Assembly: GCA_023139105.1 (NCBI GenBank)
Contig: JAGLOF010000004.1
Span: 1-64,000, forward strand
DNA length: 64,000 nucleotides
Origin: a bacterium
GTDB taxonomy: Bacteria > Zhuqueibacterota > QNDG01 > JAGLOF01
Direction: 5' to 3'
Both the position numbers and the translations under genes were made by a program. Below are positions 1-9,040 of the stretch, one piece after another (positions within the stretch are counted from its first letter, which is position 1; the number at the start of each line of letters is the position of its first letter). The notes below the pieces were generated by a model. The model had not been told where the DNA came from and did not search any database. It saw only the letters and a program-made list of their open reading frames with translations.

Positions 1-376
1 TAACTAGCGAATTGGAACAATAAAACATAATCCAATGCATTATAAATGCCCCCAAGTTTCACAGTAGATAATGCAAGCAGTATCCAACCATCGACCCAAC
101 GGTTATTCCTTTTTATTGCCTCTAAAAAATTTTTCTGGGCAAGTCCCCAATCCTTTGGATAATAACCTTTTTCTACATAAGCATTGAAACTTGAAAATTC
201 CCATTTATCCGGTGATGAACATAATTTATATAGAATTCATGTCTCTTTTTTACATGCTTGAAAGTTTCTCGTAATAATTCAATATTTTCAGGCTGAGTCA
301 GGATTTTTGCCCGTTTACAGGCAACAACGGTGATGAAATATATTGCTCCATTGATATAGTATCGTTTGTAATTCAT
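1..376 (-). pseudogene. Relic of REP-associated tyrosine transposase (RAYT / Y1_Tnp), possibly joined to a TPR fragment
   Basis: The 67-residue ORF at 173-376 begins like RAYT proteins (YYINGAIYFITVVACKR, then NIELLRETFKHVKKRHEF). It then passes into an unrelated tail and stops. From about base 229 down to the window edge another frame carries the RAYT C-terminal signature (KWEFSSFNAYVEKGYYPKDW). The central part with the HUH histidines and the catalytic tyrosine is absent, so a deletion plus frameshift has destroyed the gene. After the DWG end the second frame stays open to base 1 with a TPR-like helix pair (FLEAIKRNNRWVDGW, then LALSTVKLGG), which suggests fusion to part of a TPR gene. The left boundary is outside the window. 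Confidence 0.65.
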
Positions 377-557
377 TTATCACTTTTTTTTGTCAGATTT
401 GAGAAGAGTAATCCGACTTACGGGCTAAACGGCCCTTCTTATTAATAAGAAGCCCCGGCAGTATGTCCATAAATTTCAAAAAATATAAGCGGAATGATAA
501 GTGTAGACCCAAATTGAAACAAACAAAAATCTTCATCGCAACTTCTGGCTCAACAAT
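377..557. other. Spacer with palindrome upstream of the RAYT relic
   Basis: No gene is seen here. The spacer holds a perfect 18-bp palindrome, CTTCTTATTAATAAGAAG (435-452), flanked by GC-rich arms (ACGGGC and CCCCGG). Palindromes of this kind next to RAYT genes are typical of REP-like elements. It could also act as a bidirectional hairpin after the GT2 gene that ends at 558, but there is no clear U-tract. Confidence 0.45.
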
Positions 558-2294
558 TCAACCCTTATTGTTTCGAATCATTTTTTCAAGCACTTTCAAA
601 TTTTGAATTATTTGCGGGTTATGCGGATCCAGATTCAATGCAGCCCGATACCCCATAAACGCCACTTCATACTGACCTATTTTTGCATGACAGGTTGCCA
701 AGTCCACTAAAGTATTTGAATCATCTGGACGTTTATCTAAATACTTATTTAAAACCAAAATAGACCTTTCATGTTTTTGATTCTTTATTAATATCTTGGC
801 CACTTTCAACAACAATTCTTCAGAAGGTTCTTCTAAAACTAAAAACTGAGCAAGCAATTTATCAAGTAATTCACTATCAGCAACCTTTAGGGCCAGTTGA
901 ATCAAACCCAAATAAGCACCAACATGGTTTGGATTAATCCGAAGTATTTGCTCCCAATTCTTGATCGCTTTATCAGGTGATTTTTCAGCCAGAATAGCGG
1001 CCAAATGATTATGAAGTTCATCAGATTGCGGAAACACACAAAGCCCCTGTTCTAGTATTTGTTCCATCACACCCAGACTAGGGTACATATTGCAGAGAAA
1101 CGACCATTTAACATAATAGGACGGATCAATCCTCTCATTTGATACAGCAGACTCTAAAACAGTTCTAGCTTCATTAAAACGGTCAAGTCTGCATAAATTT
1201 AAGGCCAATGTTCGCTTATAATCGGCAATATCAGGTCGGAGAGCAATTGCCTTATTTGCTGCTTCAGCACCTTTCTCATACTTCCCCAATTCATGATAGC
1301 AATCTCCAATATTGGCCCAGATTTTATCTTCCATCGTATAAGTATCAACCAATAGTAAATCAACTTTGGGGGATATCCTTTCTTTCTCTTTAACTTTTAA
1401 AAAGTGTTGTAGGTAAAGCAATGCTTCTTTATATTTTTTTTTGGCAACTAAAGCTGCTGAGATCGTAAAAATCAAATCAAGGTTATCAGGATAATCTTTT
1501 AACACCTTTCCAATCATTTGCTCTGCTTCTGTAGCACGACCAATCTGAATTAAACAATAAGCTGTATCATGTACGATCATCTGGCGATGTATCGGCGTTA
1601 TTGTTTTAACACAATCAGTCAATGCTTTTTTTCCGATACTAACTCCCTCTTTAAAACGTTTCTGTGCACGCATTACTCTTAAATAATTAAAATGCACATA
1701 TGCATTTTCTGGCTCCACCTTAACTTGCTTTTCAAGTAATGCTTGAGTTCTTTTATATTTTGCCACCATTTTATCTTCAGGCAGGTTATATCCATAATGA
1801 TAAATTCTTACTGAAGTATTGAGTTTCTTCTCTCCATGAATCAATTGATTATGCACAATTCCTGAGTAATGGGCCTTACCCCGCCTAAACACCCGGTGCG
1901 AAGAATGCCGTGTCCAACCCTCCTTCGTTTCGCTAGAGACAATGCAAAAAATCACATCAATATCTGTGCGGTTTAGCGCATTTAAAAGAATTGGAATATC
2001 ATCCCGGTCCAACTCTTCATCTGGATCAATAACTATAATCCAGTCTGAAGCGGCATAACTCAAACTGATATTCCGGGCTTTACTGAAATCACCTTCCCAG
2101 GGATGATGGTAGACTTTGGCGCCATAACTTTCTGCAATTTCAACTGTCTTGTCTGTAGATCCTGTATCAACGATGATGATTTCATCCACTACATCTTTTA
2201 AAATATCCAGGCATTGCGGCAAAAAATATTCTTCATCCTTCACAATCATACACAAAGATAATGTTGGTTGTTTTTTTATATTCTGAACATTCAT
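558..2294 (-). CDS. Family 2 glycosyltransferase fused to TPR repeats
   Basis: This 578-residue protein has an N-terminal GT-A fold. SLCMIVKDEE leads into the nucleotide-binding DTGSTDKT (residues 43-50), and a metal-binding DPDEE lies at about 90-94. From about residue 200 to the end it is a run of TPR-like helix pairs (for example WANIGDCYHELGKYEKGA). GT2-TPR fusions of this type transfer sugars onto proteins or glycans in the cytoplasm; the acceptor cannot be read from sequence. It is the last intact gene of the glycan island, 38 bases after another GT2-TPR gene. The start has an AGGA Shine-Dalgarno just upstream. Confidence 0.85.
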   Translation of the reverse strand: MNVQNIKKQPTLSLCMIVKDEEYFLPQCLDILKDVVDEIIIVDTGSTDKTVEIAESYGAKVYHHPWEGDFSKARNISLSYAASDWIIVIDPDEELDRDDIPILLNALNRTDIDVIFCIVSSETKEGWTRHSSHRVFRRGKAHYSGIVHNQLIHGEKKLNTSVRIYHYGYNLPEDKMVAKYKRTQALLEKQVKVEPENAYVHFNYLRVMRAQKRFKEGVSIGKKALTDCVKTITPIHRQMIVHDTAYCLIQIGRATEAEQMIGKVLKDYPDNLDLIFTISAALVAKKKYKEALLYLQHFLKVKEKERISPKVDLLLVDTYTMEDKIWANIGDCYHELGKYEKGAEAANKAIALRPDIADYKRTLALNLCRLDRFNEARTVLESAVSNERIDPSYYVKWSFLCNMYPSLGVMEQILEQGLCVFPQSDELHNHLAAILAEKSPDKAIKNWEQILRINPNHVGAYLGLIQLALKVADSELLDKLLAQFLVLEEPSEELLLKVAKILIKNQKHERSILVLNKYLDKRPDDSNTLVDLATCHAKIGQYEVAFMGYRAALNLDPHNPQIIQNLKVLEKMIRNNKG

Positions 2295-2332
2295 TAATTT
2301 TCCTGTTATTTCAATTACTTGTACTATAGGAT

Positions 2333-3823
2333 TTATATTTCTTCAATCTTTTTTAACCCATTTATTGCAGCCAGATAATCAGGTTTAATATCTAATGCTT
2401 TAAGAAAATGCTCACGGGCTTTCTCAAAATTATTTTGAGAAAACTCAACCACTCCAAGATTATTAAAAATCGATGCATCTCCAGGTGCCAATTGGGCTGC
2501 TTTCTCAAAATATAACACTGCATTATCAAACTGATGTTCTCGAAAATACAGTAATCCCAAATTATAGAGTGGCTCAATACTTTCATTTTTGAGTTCAGCC
2601 GCAATGTGGTACTTTTTAATCGCTTCTAAATTCTGACTTTCACTTTCAAGTCGTTTCGCATCTTCCATTAAAATTTTATATCTATCTGGAACTGAATCTG
2701 ACTTCTTTTCAAGCTGGATTATTAAATCAGCTTCTTCAGTTCGACCAATTACGGCCATGCACTTTGCCCGGGCCCGTTGCAGACCAGGGAATTTTGGAAA
2801 AATAAGCATTGCCATTTCCATACGCGCCAATACCATTGAACAGTAATATTGATCATGCATCTGTGTTGTTTCCTTAGGTGATTCACCAACCCAAGGATAT
2901 CTGTAAGCACCTTGTTCAACCAATTTAATAGCGCGATGAATCTCATAGGAAACCTGACCCTTCCACCGCTCTCGGAAACACTTCAAAGTATCACAATATA
3001 ACCGAGATTTCGCAACCTCTTCCAGAGCTGAAAATTTAATTACATTCAGGGTCTCATATGCAAACTCGCAGAATGGGAAAAAGATACCCTCTAAATTATT
3101 CTCCGGATTATATGACATCCTAAAACTGTTATACTCTTCCAAAGTTTCATACTTTCTCTCATTATGGAACCGGCGAATAAAAAGTTCTTGGGGAACCTGA
3201 ACAAATCGTCCAAACAAGGATAATTCGCCAAGGAATACATGATCACTCCCATGGGACCTCGTACTAGTAAGATGCACTTGATGCAAAGCATCCGATCTGA
3301 TCAAACCATAAAACATACTACAGACTGTCAAATTCCAAAGTATACTTCGAAAGCGATCTTCAGGTAAATCATGATTCGCTTTCACATAATCATTTTTACT
3401 GGGTAAAGCATTCCCAGTCTCATCAATATTTTTTATCTTCGGATAACAAAGCACAATACTGTCATCATTTTCAATCACCCTCAGACACTCACTGATCATA
3501 TTGGGCTCTCTTAAATCATCGTCTGCAGCCCATAAAAAATACTCTCCTGATGATGCTGCAATAAGACGACCGCCTGTGCTTTGTGCACCCATATTTTTTT
3601 TAAATTGGTAATATTTTATCCGTTTATCCCTACCGGCATATTCCATACATATATCATAAGTAGAATCTGTTGATCCATTATCGGAAATAATTAGCTCAAA
3701 ATCTTCAAAATCTTGAGATAAAACCGATTCAATCGCCTCTGAAAGAAACCTCTCGCCATTGCAGACAGGCAATCCAACCGTGACTTTGGGCCTATTCGGA
3801 TTACTTGCGAGATTCAATGTCAT
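2333..3823 (-). CDS. Family 2 glycosyltransferase with C-terminal TPRs
   Basis: This 496-residue protein has a GT-A domain with KVTVGLPVCNGE (13-24), SDNGSTD (47-53) and a DDD metal-binding motif in WAADDDL (about 98-104). A middle region of unknown function follows, and then at least two canonical TPRs at about 395-496 (LYNLGLLYFREHQFDNAVLY; IFNNLGVVEFSQNNFEKA). A GGAGG lies 9 bases before the ATG. It is a cytoplasmic sugar transferase. Its domain plan matches the gene after it, although the GT domains are of different GT2 subtypes. Confidence 0.85.
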   Translation of the reverse strand: MTLNLASNPNRPKVTVGLPVCNGERFLSEAIESVLSQDFEDFELIISDNGSTDSTYDICMEYAGRDKRIKYYQFKKNMGAQSTGGRLIAASSGEYFLWAADDDLREPNMISECLRVIENDDSIVLCYPKIKNIDETGNALPSKNDYVKANHDLPEDRFRSILWNLTVCSMFYGLIRSDALHQVHLTSTRSHGSDHVFLGELSLFGRFVQVPQELFIRRFHNERKYETLEEYNSFRMSYNPENNLEGIFFPFCEFAYETLNVIKFSALEEVAKSRLYCDTLKCFRERWKGQVSYEIHRAIKLVEQGAYRYPWVGESPKETTQMHDQYYCSMVLARMEMAMLIFPKFPGLQRARAKCMAVIGRTEEADLIIQLEKKSDSVPDRYKILMEDAKRLESESQNLEAIKKYHIAAELKNESIEPLYNLGLLYFREHQFDNAVLYFEKAAQLAPGDASIFNNLGVVEFSQNNFEKAREHFLKALDIKPDYLAAINGLKKIEEI

Positions 3824-3859
3824 ATCGCCATACCTCCACTTGATTCAATTCCATGTATT

Positions 3860-4639
3860 TTACTTGATTCTTCTTAAATATCCATCCGGTGCGGCTGTTA
3901 TCAACAATTTATTATTAAAACTCTTGTCTATTTTAAAGCAATTTGTACTTTTCAAGTATTCATACACAGCAGTCTTTGGGTTATTGCCTTTATCCCATGG
4001 CCGGTCAGAACAAAAATCTTGAGGCAAATCTTCAATTCCTGTATCCCATACTACGCAATAGCTACCGACAGAAGTTAACGGTGCATAGGACATTAACTCT
4101 GATAGTACATGGTCATGTGTGTGATTTGAGTCGAGGAAAATTAGTATTTTATCATAATTTTGTGCAATTTCATGGACTTGATGAACAGTATCATCAGCAA
4201 TAGAAGACCCCTCTATCATCTTTATCAGATGTGTCATCGGATGTACCTCAATCGCTTCCCGATTATGAGAACGAATATCGATATCAATACCGAGTACAAG
4301 CCTCTCTGAATCCACCGGGTTTAGAGGTTTGCCCATTTCAACAGCATCACAATAGTCCAACATTGCCAACATGGATGCACTCATTATTAGTGAACCCCCA
4401 TGAGCGATACCGGTTTCAATAATAAGGTCAGGTTTAACTTCCCATACAAGTTCCTGTATTGCATATATATCTTGGGGTATTTGTATAATCGGCCGACCAA
4501 GCCATTGAAAATTATGCGCATAATTGTATCGAATTGCCTCACGAATCCATATATTGGACAAACCAAGAAAGTCTCGGTCATTCGAAATCGCATCTAAATT
4601 CCTCTGAACATCAGCCTTAAAGTCATTAATTGGGTTCAT
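3860..4639 (-). CDS. Cephalosporin hydroxylase (CmcI)-family protein
   Basis: The 259 residues match the CmcI family (Pfam CmcI): WLGRPIIQIPQDIYAIQELV, then the SAM-binding-like LIIETGIAHGGSL, then an acidic loop (FLDSNHTHDHVLSEL). Despite the name, the fold is Rossmann and methyltransferase-like. Relatives occur in O-antigen and glycolipid clusters as sugar O-methyltransferases. In this setting, between GT2 genes and a radical SAM gene, sugar O-methylation is the likeliest role; this is inference. A GGAG Shine-Dalgarno precedes the ATG. Confidence 0.8.
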   Translation of the reverse strand: MNPINDFKADVQRNLDAISNDRDFLGLSNIWIREAIRYNYAHNFQWLGRPIIQIPQDIYAIQELVWEVKPDLIIETGIAHGGSLIMSASMLAMLDYCDAVEMGKPLNPVDSERLVLGIDIDIRSHNREAIEVHPMTHLIKMIEGSSIADDTVHQVHEIAQNYDKILIFLDSNHTHDHVLSELMSYAPLTSVGSYCVVWDTGIEDLPQDFCSDRPWDKGNNPKTAVYEYLKSTNCFKIDKSFNNKLLITAAPDGYLRRIK

Positions 4640-4706
4640 TTTTTTCTACTCCACATTATGTGTAGTTATGAACATGTCTTAAAATCATATTCAATTAATA
4701 TTAAAT

Positions 4707-6302
4707 CTAAATCAAATTAAAAGCAATGGCATATTTTTTCCATTTTTCATTGTTTGCAACTAAATCAGCAAAGGCATTCTTATGCTTCACAGACAATTCA
4801 GCCTTACCATTCAACTGCTCATAAGCCTTTGAGAGATAGTAATGCGCAAAGGCATGGGATGGATGGTTTTCAACAACATTGCTGAAATACCCCTTTGCTA
4901 CATCATACTCGCCTGTTTTCATGCGGTGATTATTTACGAAGTTAACATCCAAATTTACTTGATAAATATATTCTGTTAATACATCAGGATCAATTTCTGA
5001 AGTCCTTATCGTCGCCTGATATACATGTGAATCCAAAAGATCATTATTGTCGTCAATATATCCCTTTTCTAAACATATGTCATATAATCTACTACCTTTT
5101 AATGGAGCTGCGGCAGAAATGTTTGACCAATCAATACCCACGTCCTTTATTAGGTCTACCGTTGCCTTCCGATCCTCTTCCCGTTCTCCAGGAAGGCCAA
5201 AAATAAAAAAACCATGCACAAAAAACCCAAGCTTTCTTAATAATTTTGTAGCAGGCTTAACATCAGAAAGTTTCATGGGTTTATCTATAATGTTTTTCAA
5301 AACATATTCAGAACCTGATTCAATAGCCAGATTAACTACTTCAAGGCCCGCTTTTTTTAATAATAAAGCGATTTCCTCATCTATAAACTTTACATTTAAA
5401 CCGGTTGGGAATTCCAGACTCATATTTAATCCGACTACTGCTTCTAAAATCTTTTTGATTCGACCTTTATCAATTAATGATTGATCATCATTGATAACAA
5501 GCCTCCTCATATTATATTTTTCCTTTGCCCTAATTATGTCAGAGATAACTCTCTCTGCACTCATAAATCTTACCTTTTTACCAGAAAGAGAACCTGCAGC
5601 GCAAAATATACAATTGAAAGGACAACCCCGGGTCGTAATAAACGGCAACCTAACCATCCCATTTTCATCTCTGGCTATCGGATTATTATTACGATATCTA
5701 GAATCATATTTGTCAATATCAATCATAGAAAAATCAATTGGTGGTATTTCATCGAGATTGTGGATAAAAGCTGCTACAGGGATTATTCCTTTTGCAATTT
5801 TTTTATGTGTAATCCATGAAGGCGATTTCTCCATGGCTTCAAAAGGATTATCAGCCTCAATCAAATCTAAAACAGGAACTTCGCCTTCTGAAAAACATGC
5901 TCCATCAATATACCCATTATGCTTGAACAGTAATTTATAGGCATTGGTAGAAACATTGCCTCCCACTACCAATAATATGTCGGGATTTTTGTCTTTTACA
6001 TAGACTGAAAATTCATTAACATAATCAAACATTGAGCTGAACAATCCAGAAATACCTACGATATCAGGTTCAAATTCTTCAATTTTTCTCTCTAAAATAT
6101 CTTTATAGTGGATATTCCTGCTCGCATTTAAATCTAATATTTGAATTTGAATATTTTTTTTACTATATACTTTGACATAAGAGGCTATTGAAAGTAGTCC
6201 ATAAGGTAATTCTTTGTAGGAAGCAACACTTTCTCCTGTCAATTCATGTGTAGATTTGGACGGAGGCATAATAAATAATATATTTTTTATTATTTTTTTC
6301 AT
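4707..6302 (-). CDS. B12-binding-type radical SAM protein with TPR-like tail
   Basis: The 531-residue protein has an N-terminal B12-binding-like Rossmann domain (about 1-165, with LLVVGGNVSTNAYKL). The radical SAM core carries the cluster motif TTRGCPFNCIFC (Cys 227, 231, 234), with FGLPGE further on. The last 60 or so residues form a TPR-like pair (YFSNVVENHPSHAFAHYYLS). Members of this class run cobalamin-dependent methylations or other radical chemistry, or act as B12 domain-only relatives; the substrate is unknown. A GGAG Shine-Dalgarno precedes the ATG. It sits between a SPASM-type radical SAM gene and the CmcI gene, pointing to modification of a sugar or peptide from this island. Confidence 0.85.
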   Translation of the reverse strand: MKKIIKNILFIMPPSKSTHELTGESVASYKELPYGLLSIASYVKVYSKKNIQIQILDLNASRNIHYKDILERKIEEFEPDIVGISGLFSSMFDYVNEFSVYVKDKNPDILLVVGGNVSTNAYKLLFKHNGYIDGACFSEGEVPVLDLIEADNPFEAMEKSPSWITHKKIAKGIIPVAAFIHNLDEIPPIDFSMIDIDKYDSRYRNNNPIARDENGMVRLPFITTRGCPFNCIFCAAGSLSGKKVRFMSAERVISDIIRAKEKYNMRRLVINDDQSLIDKGRIKKILEAVVGLNMSLEFPTGLNVKFIDEEIALLLKKAGLEVVNLAIESGSEYVLKNIIDKPMKLSDVKPATKLLRKLGFFVHGFFIFGLPGEREEDRKATVDLIKDVGIDWSNISAAAPLKGSRLYDICLEKGYIDDNNDLLDSHVYQATIRTSEIDPDVLTEYIYQVNLDVNFVNNHRMKTGEYDVAKGYFSNVVENHPSHAFAHYYLSKAYEQLNGKAELSVKHKNAFADLVANNEKWKKYAIAFNLI

Positions 6303-6323
6303 CTCAACTCCATTTCGTATATC

Positions 6324-7385
6324 TTATATCAATAAGAGTTTCAATAATTCTTCACGCTTTTCAAATAAACTTTTATCAACTATCGAATAGACTTCACAAC
6401 ACTCACAAGCAAGAATCCCGTTATAATTCATTTTAAGAAGGTTTCTTTGCCTAGCCTTTAATCCGCTTGACATGAGAATACTTTTTATTGAATCTGACTG
6501 TTGGATATTCCCTACAATCAATTCCTTCATGGCATCGGCACAGCACATTGATACATCGCCGTCGGCATGTACCATCAGCAAATAAAAAGGCTGCTCGCAT
6601 GGAACTGGCCGTCGATATGGACCTCCATCTGTTATCCTCTTGATGGAATCCACCCAATTAAATAATTTTCTATATTGAATAATTACATTTGCCATGTCAT
6701 TAATTTTTTCTTCAAAATATTCTTGAATCTTCAGTGTCTCCTCAACAATTTCCTTGTCCTCTGATTTAGGATCTGCACATAAAACAGTCAATGTTACGGG
6801 TAGATGATCGGATCTCATCAAATTAATGCACGCATCTATATTCGTTAGTACTATCTCAGCAAAATCAGCTCCTTTCACCTCACGAAATTTCTTGGGCGAA
6901 ATAATATCTAGACTTACTCGAATACTTGTTATGCCGGCAACAACCAAATCCATAAACACTTGTTTACTAAGCAGTACACCATTTGTCACCAAAATAATCT
7001 GTTCTGCAATATCTGCTTTCTTAGCAATATCCACCATTTTAACAATATCAGGATTTAACAGTGGTTCTCCATTGCCATGCAAATAAAGCACCTTGAGTTT
7101 TCCTATGCCCTGGCATTTCTTGACTGTCTCTTTAAAAAGATCCAAATCTATATGCATTTTAGGTGGGGTCATCTTTCTATTTTTTGAATTGTCCGTTGTT
7201 GAAAGACTCTTACTATGCATGCCACAAAAAGAGCACGTCAAATTACATCTTGATGTGGCTTCCACAACCAAGACCGCCAATGTATTATTAATTAAGCCCT
7301 GTTCAATGCCCCGGATCCTTTCTGCTATTTTAGCTGCATTACATGCATCAGCAGGCACAGCACTTGGGATACTTGAATGGTTCAT
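6324..7385 (-). CDS. Radical SAM/SPASM-like protein
   Basis: The protein (353 residues from the chosen start) has the radical SAM motif VEATSRCNLTCSFC (Cys 47, 51, 54) and a C-terminal cysteine-rich SPASM-like region (PCEQPF, SMCCADA, ACECCE) that would hold an auxiliary iron-sulfur cluster. The ORF track extends to a TTG at 7454. The ATG at 7383-7385 is preferred because AAGGAG lies 9 bases upstream and the family motif then falls at a normal distance. SPASM enzymes modify peptides or small molecules. The 22-base gap to the next radical SAM gene suggests a co-transcribed pair. Confidence 0.82.
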   Translation of the reverse strand: MNHSSIPSAVPADACNAAKIAERIRGIEQGLINNTLAVLVVEATSRCNLTCSFCGMHSKSLSTTDNSKNRKMTPPKMHIDLDLFKETVKKCQGIGKLKVLYLHGNGEPLLNPDIVKMVDIAKKADIAEQIILVTNGVLLSKQVFMDLVVAGITSIRVSLDIISPKKFREVKGADFAEIVLTNIDACINLMRSDHLPVTLTVLCADPKSEDKEIVEETLKIQEYFEEKINDMANVIIQYRKLFNWVDSIKRITDGGPYRRPVPCEQPFYLLMVHADGDVSMCCADAMKELIVGNIQQSDSIKSILMSSGLKARQRNLLKMNYNGILACECCEVYSIVDKSLFEKREELLKLLLI

Positions 7386-7522
7386 ATCAGCTTTCTCCTT
7401 ATTCATCAGAACACTACTTATCTGACGATCTCGTGCTGTTCTCAAATAGGTCAATTAAAAAAATCATCCATTGCAGGAACTTCAAAACCGAATTAACTGA
7501 TACTTGTCCAAAGACAGTATAT

Positions 7523-7696
7523 TTAAATCAAGAAGCTCGATTTTACTGGGCTATTTACATTCGCCTTCATGTATTCATCAATCGAAAGGATGCCATGCGG
7601 AATTATTGAAGCTGGCAGCAATACATTTATTTCCGATTTGCTTAAACAGTTTTCTATGTTAATACATAAAAAAGTTACATATAAGCCCCTTTGCAT
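7523..7696 (-). CDS. Possible small gene, 57 residues, unknown
   Basis: This ORF is too short for the supplied track. It starts at an ATG with AGGAG five bases upstream (CAGGAGACACAATG) and runs 57 codons to a TAA. The product starts MQRGLYVTFLCINIENC and has no motif I recognise. It could be a real small protein or the 5' stump of a lost gene, since it stands alone in the only sizeable gap of the glycan island. The support is only the ribosome-binding site and the open frame. Confidence 0.3.
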   Translation of the reverse strand: MQRGLYVTFLCINIENCLSKSEINVLLPASIIPHGILSIDEYMKANVNSPVKSSFLI

Positions 7697-7786
7697 TGTG
7701 TCTCCTGAATACCTAACATCATAAAACCTACCATAGGAGGAGGCCCTCTTAGAAACCGGCAGCTTAACTAGCGTAACCAGAAGTCT
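7697..7786. other. Intergenic remainder of the 7386-7786 gap
   Basis: Apart from the possible 57-residue ORF, the roughly 400-base gap between the SPASM gene and the methyltransferase holds nothing I can identify. It is AT-rich. No sigma-54-type site or strong terminator was found, although a promoter for the downstream genes would be expected somewhere here. Confidence 0.4.
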
Positions 7787-9025
7787 CTATGGAGCATAAT
7801 GAACATCACCAAATCCCAACACAATCACTTTTCCCTTGAAACCAACTTTTTCTGTCAGATACCGGTACATTTCCATACTGTGTGTAGGAGCTCCAATAAC
7901 AACCACATCTAGCTCCGTTGCTTTTTTTAGCACCTCTATTGAATCAACTTTCTTTCCATCAATGGTTTTACACTGGGTTCTTTTATCACCATCAATAAAA
8001 TATTTAATATTGCAATCTCCAAGTCCGCTCATTCCCAGCATCATCTGAGCATGAATACCAAGCCCCCAAAGATATACTGTTGTTTTTTTTAATGCTAAAT
8101 TAGCAAGGACCTCGTTATTGTCTAAAGAAATACTTTCAAACCAACGCTTAACTTTTCGAGCCAGTTCAAAATTGGGCCTCACTGAACCACGTTGTATATT
8201 GACTTTTCTGAAGATCCCCCCGACACAAGGCATCAACAATTCTCCCTCCACCCGTAAATGATGTACAATTTTCAACTTTTCATAACCATTCGTTTCAAAC
8301 AAATTACATAGATGATGTACATCAAAATGATTTACATGTTGAAGGTAAAAGTAACGTAAGGGAGAGACCGAATTCACAGCTTCATATTTACTGGCATCGG
8401 GCACTTCCACATAAACTATGCCGTCCTTTGTAAGTTTGGAATGAACCTCTTGGATGGCTTGAGGCAAATCGAGAACATGTTCAATGATATGAGCAAGAAC
8501 AATAACATCTGCACTACTGATTTCCAAAGGCAAATCTGCCATCGAGCCAATTTCACCATTAATCCCATTTTTTTTTATCAGCACTTCAACACATGACGGC
8601 GCCGGATCCACACCACAGAGATTTGCATATCCCGACAACTGCAATGTTTCAAGTAATCGACCGACACCACAGCCTACATCAAATATTGAGGCATCTTTAT
8701 TCTTAATAAATGGTGCGATTACTCCTTCTATCCTACTAAAATACTTTATCTCATCTGCACTAACCTCTCGATCAATGTAGGCAGAACTATAAAAAGATTT
8801 TTCGTAAAAACGAGTATAATCATCCTGTGATGAAGGCGTGTCATAGAAGACAAGACCGCACTTACTGCAACAGATAGCGTCATATGATCCCGCTAATGGG
8901 CTGTCATCAAATAATGTGTAACTCAGGCGTCCCAATACTGCACCATATTCTGACCGACAGACGGGGCAAAAATAGTTAAGTTTTTTTATCTGAGAGAGTC
9001 CTTCTTCTGAAATTCGCTCAAACAT
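7787..9025 (-). CDS. Class I SAM methyltransferase with zinc-ribbon N-terminus and C-terminal Rossmann domain
   Basis: The 412-residue protein opens with a four-cysteine zinc site (CPVC at 20-23, CSKC at 53-56). The SAM motif I follows (IFDVGCGVGRLLE, about 114-126), with LAHIIEHVLDLP as the motif II region. The final 100 residues form a second Rossmann-like unit (VYLWGLGIHAQMM; VVVIGAPTH). This three-part plan is that of sugar C-methyltransferases and their relatives in NDP-sugar clusters. It resembles the 14494-15735 gene in plan but not closely in sequence. The AGGA Shine-Dalgarno fits the ATG. Confidence 0.8.
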   Translation of the reverse strand: MFERISEEGLSQIKKLNYFCPVCRSEYGAVLGRLSYTLFDDSPLAGSYDAICCSKCGLVFYDTPSSQDDYTRFYEKSFYSSAYIDREVSADEIKYFSRIEGVIAPFIKNKDASIFDVGCGVGRLLETLQLSGYANLCGVDPAPSCVEVLIKKNGINGEIGSMADLPLEISSADVIVLAHIIEHVLDLPQAIQEVHSKLTKDGIVYVEVPDASKYEAVNSVSPLRYFYLQHVNHFDVHHLCNLFETNGYEKLKIVHHLRVEGELLMPCVGGIFRKVNIQRGSVRPNFELARKVKRWFESISLDNNEVLANLALKKTTVYLWGLGIHAQMMLGMSGLGDCNIKYFIDGDKRTQCKTIDGKKVDSIEVLKKATELDVVVIGAPTHSMEMYRYLTEKVGFKGKVIVLGFGDVHYAP

Positions 9026-9040
9026 TCCAATTCCTACTTT

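Noticed and set aside
5047-5940. Three plus-strand ORFs of 112-149 residues opposite the radical SAM gene
   Set aside because: They are antisense shadows of a gene with firm family motifs on the other strand.
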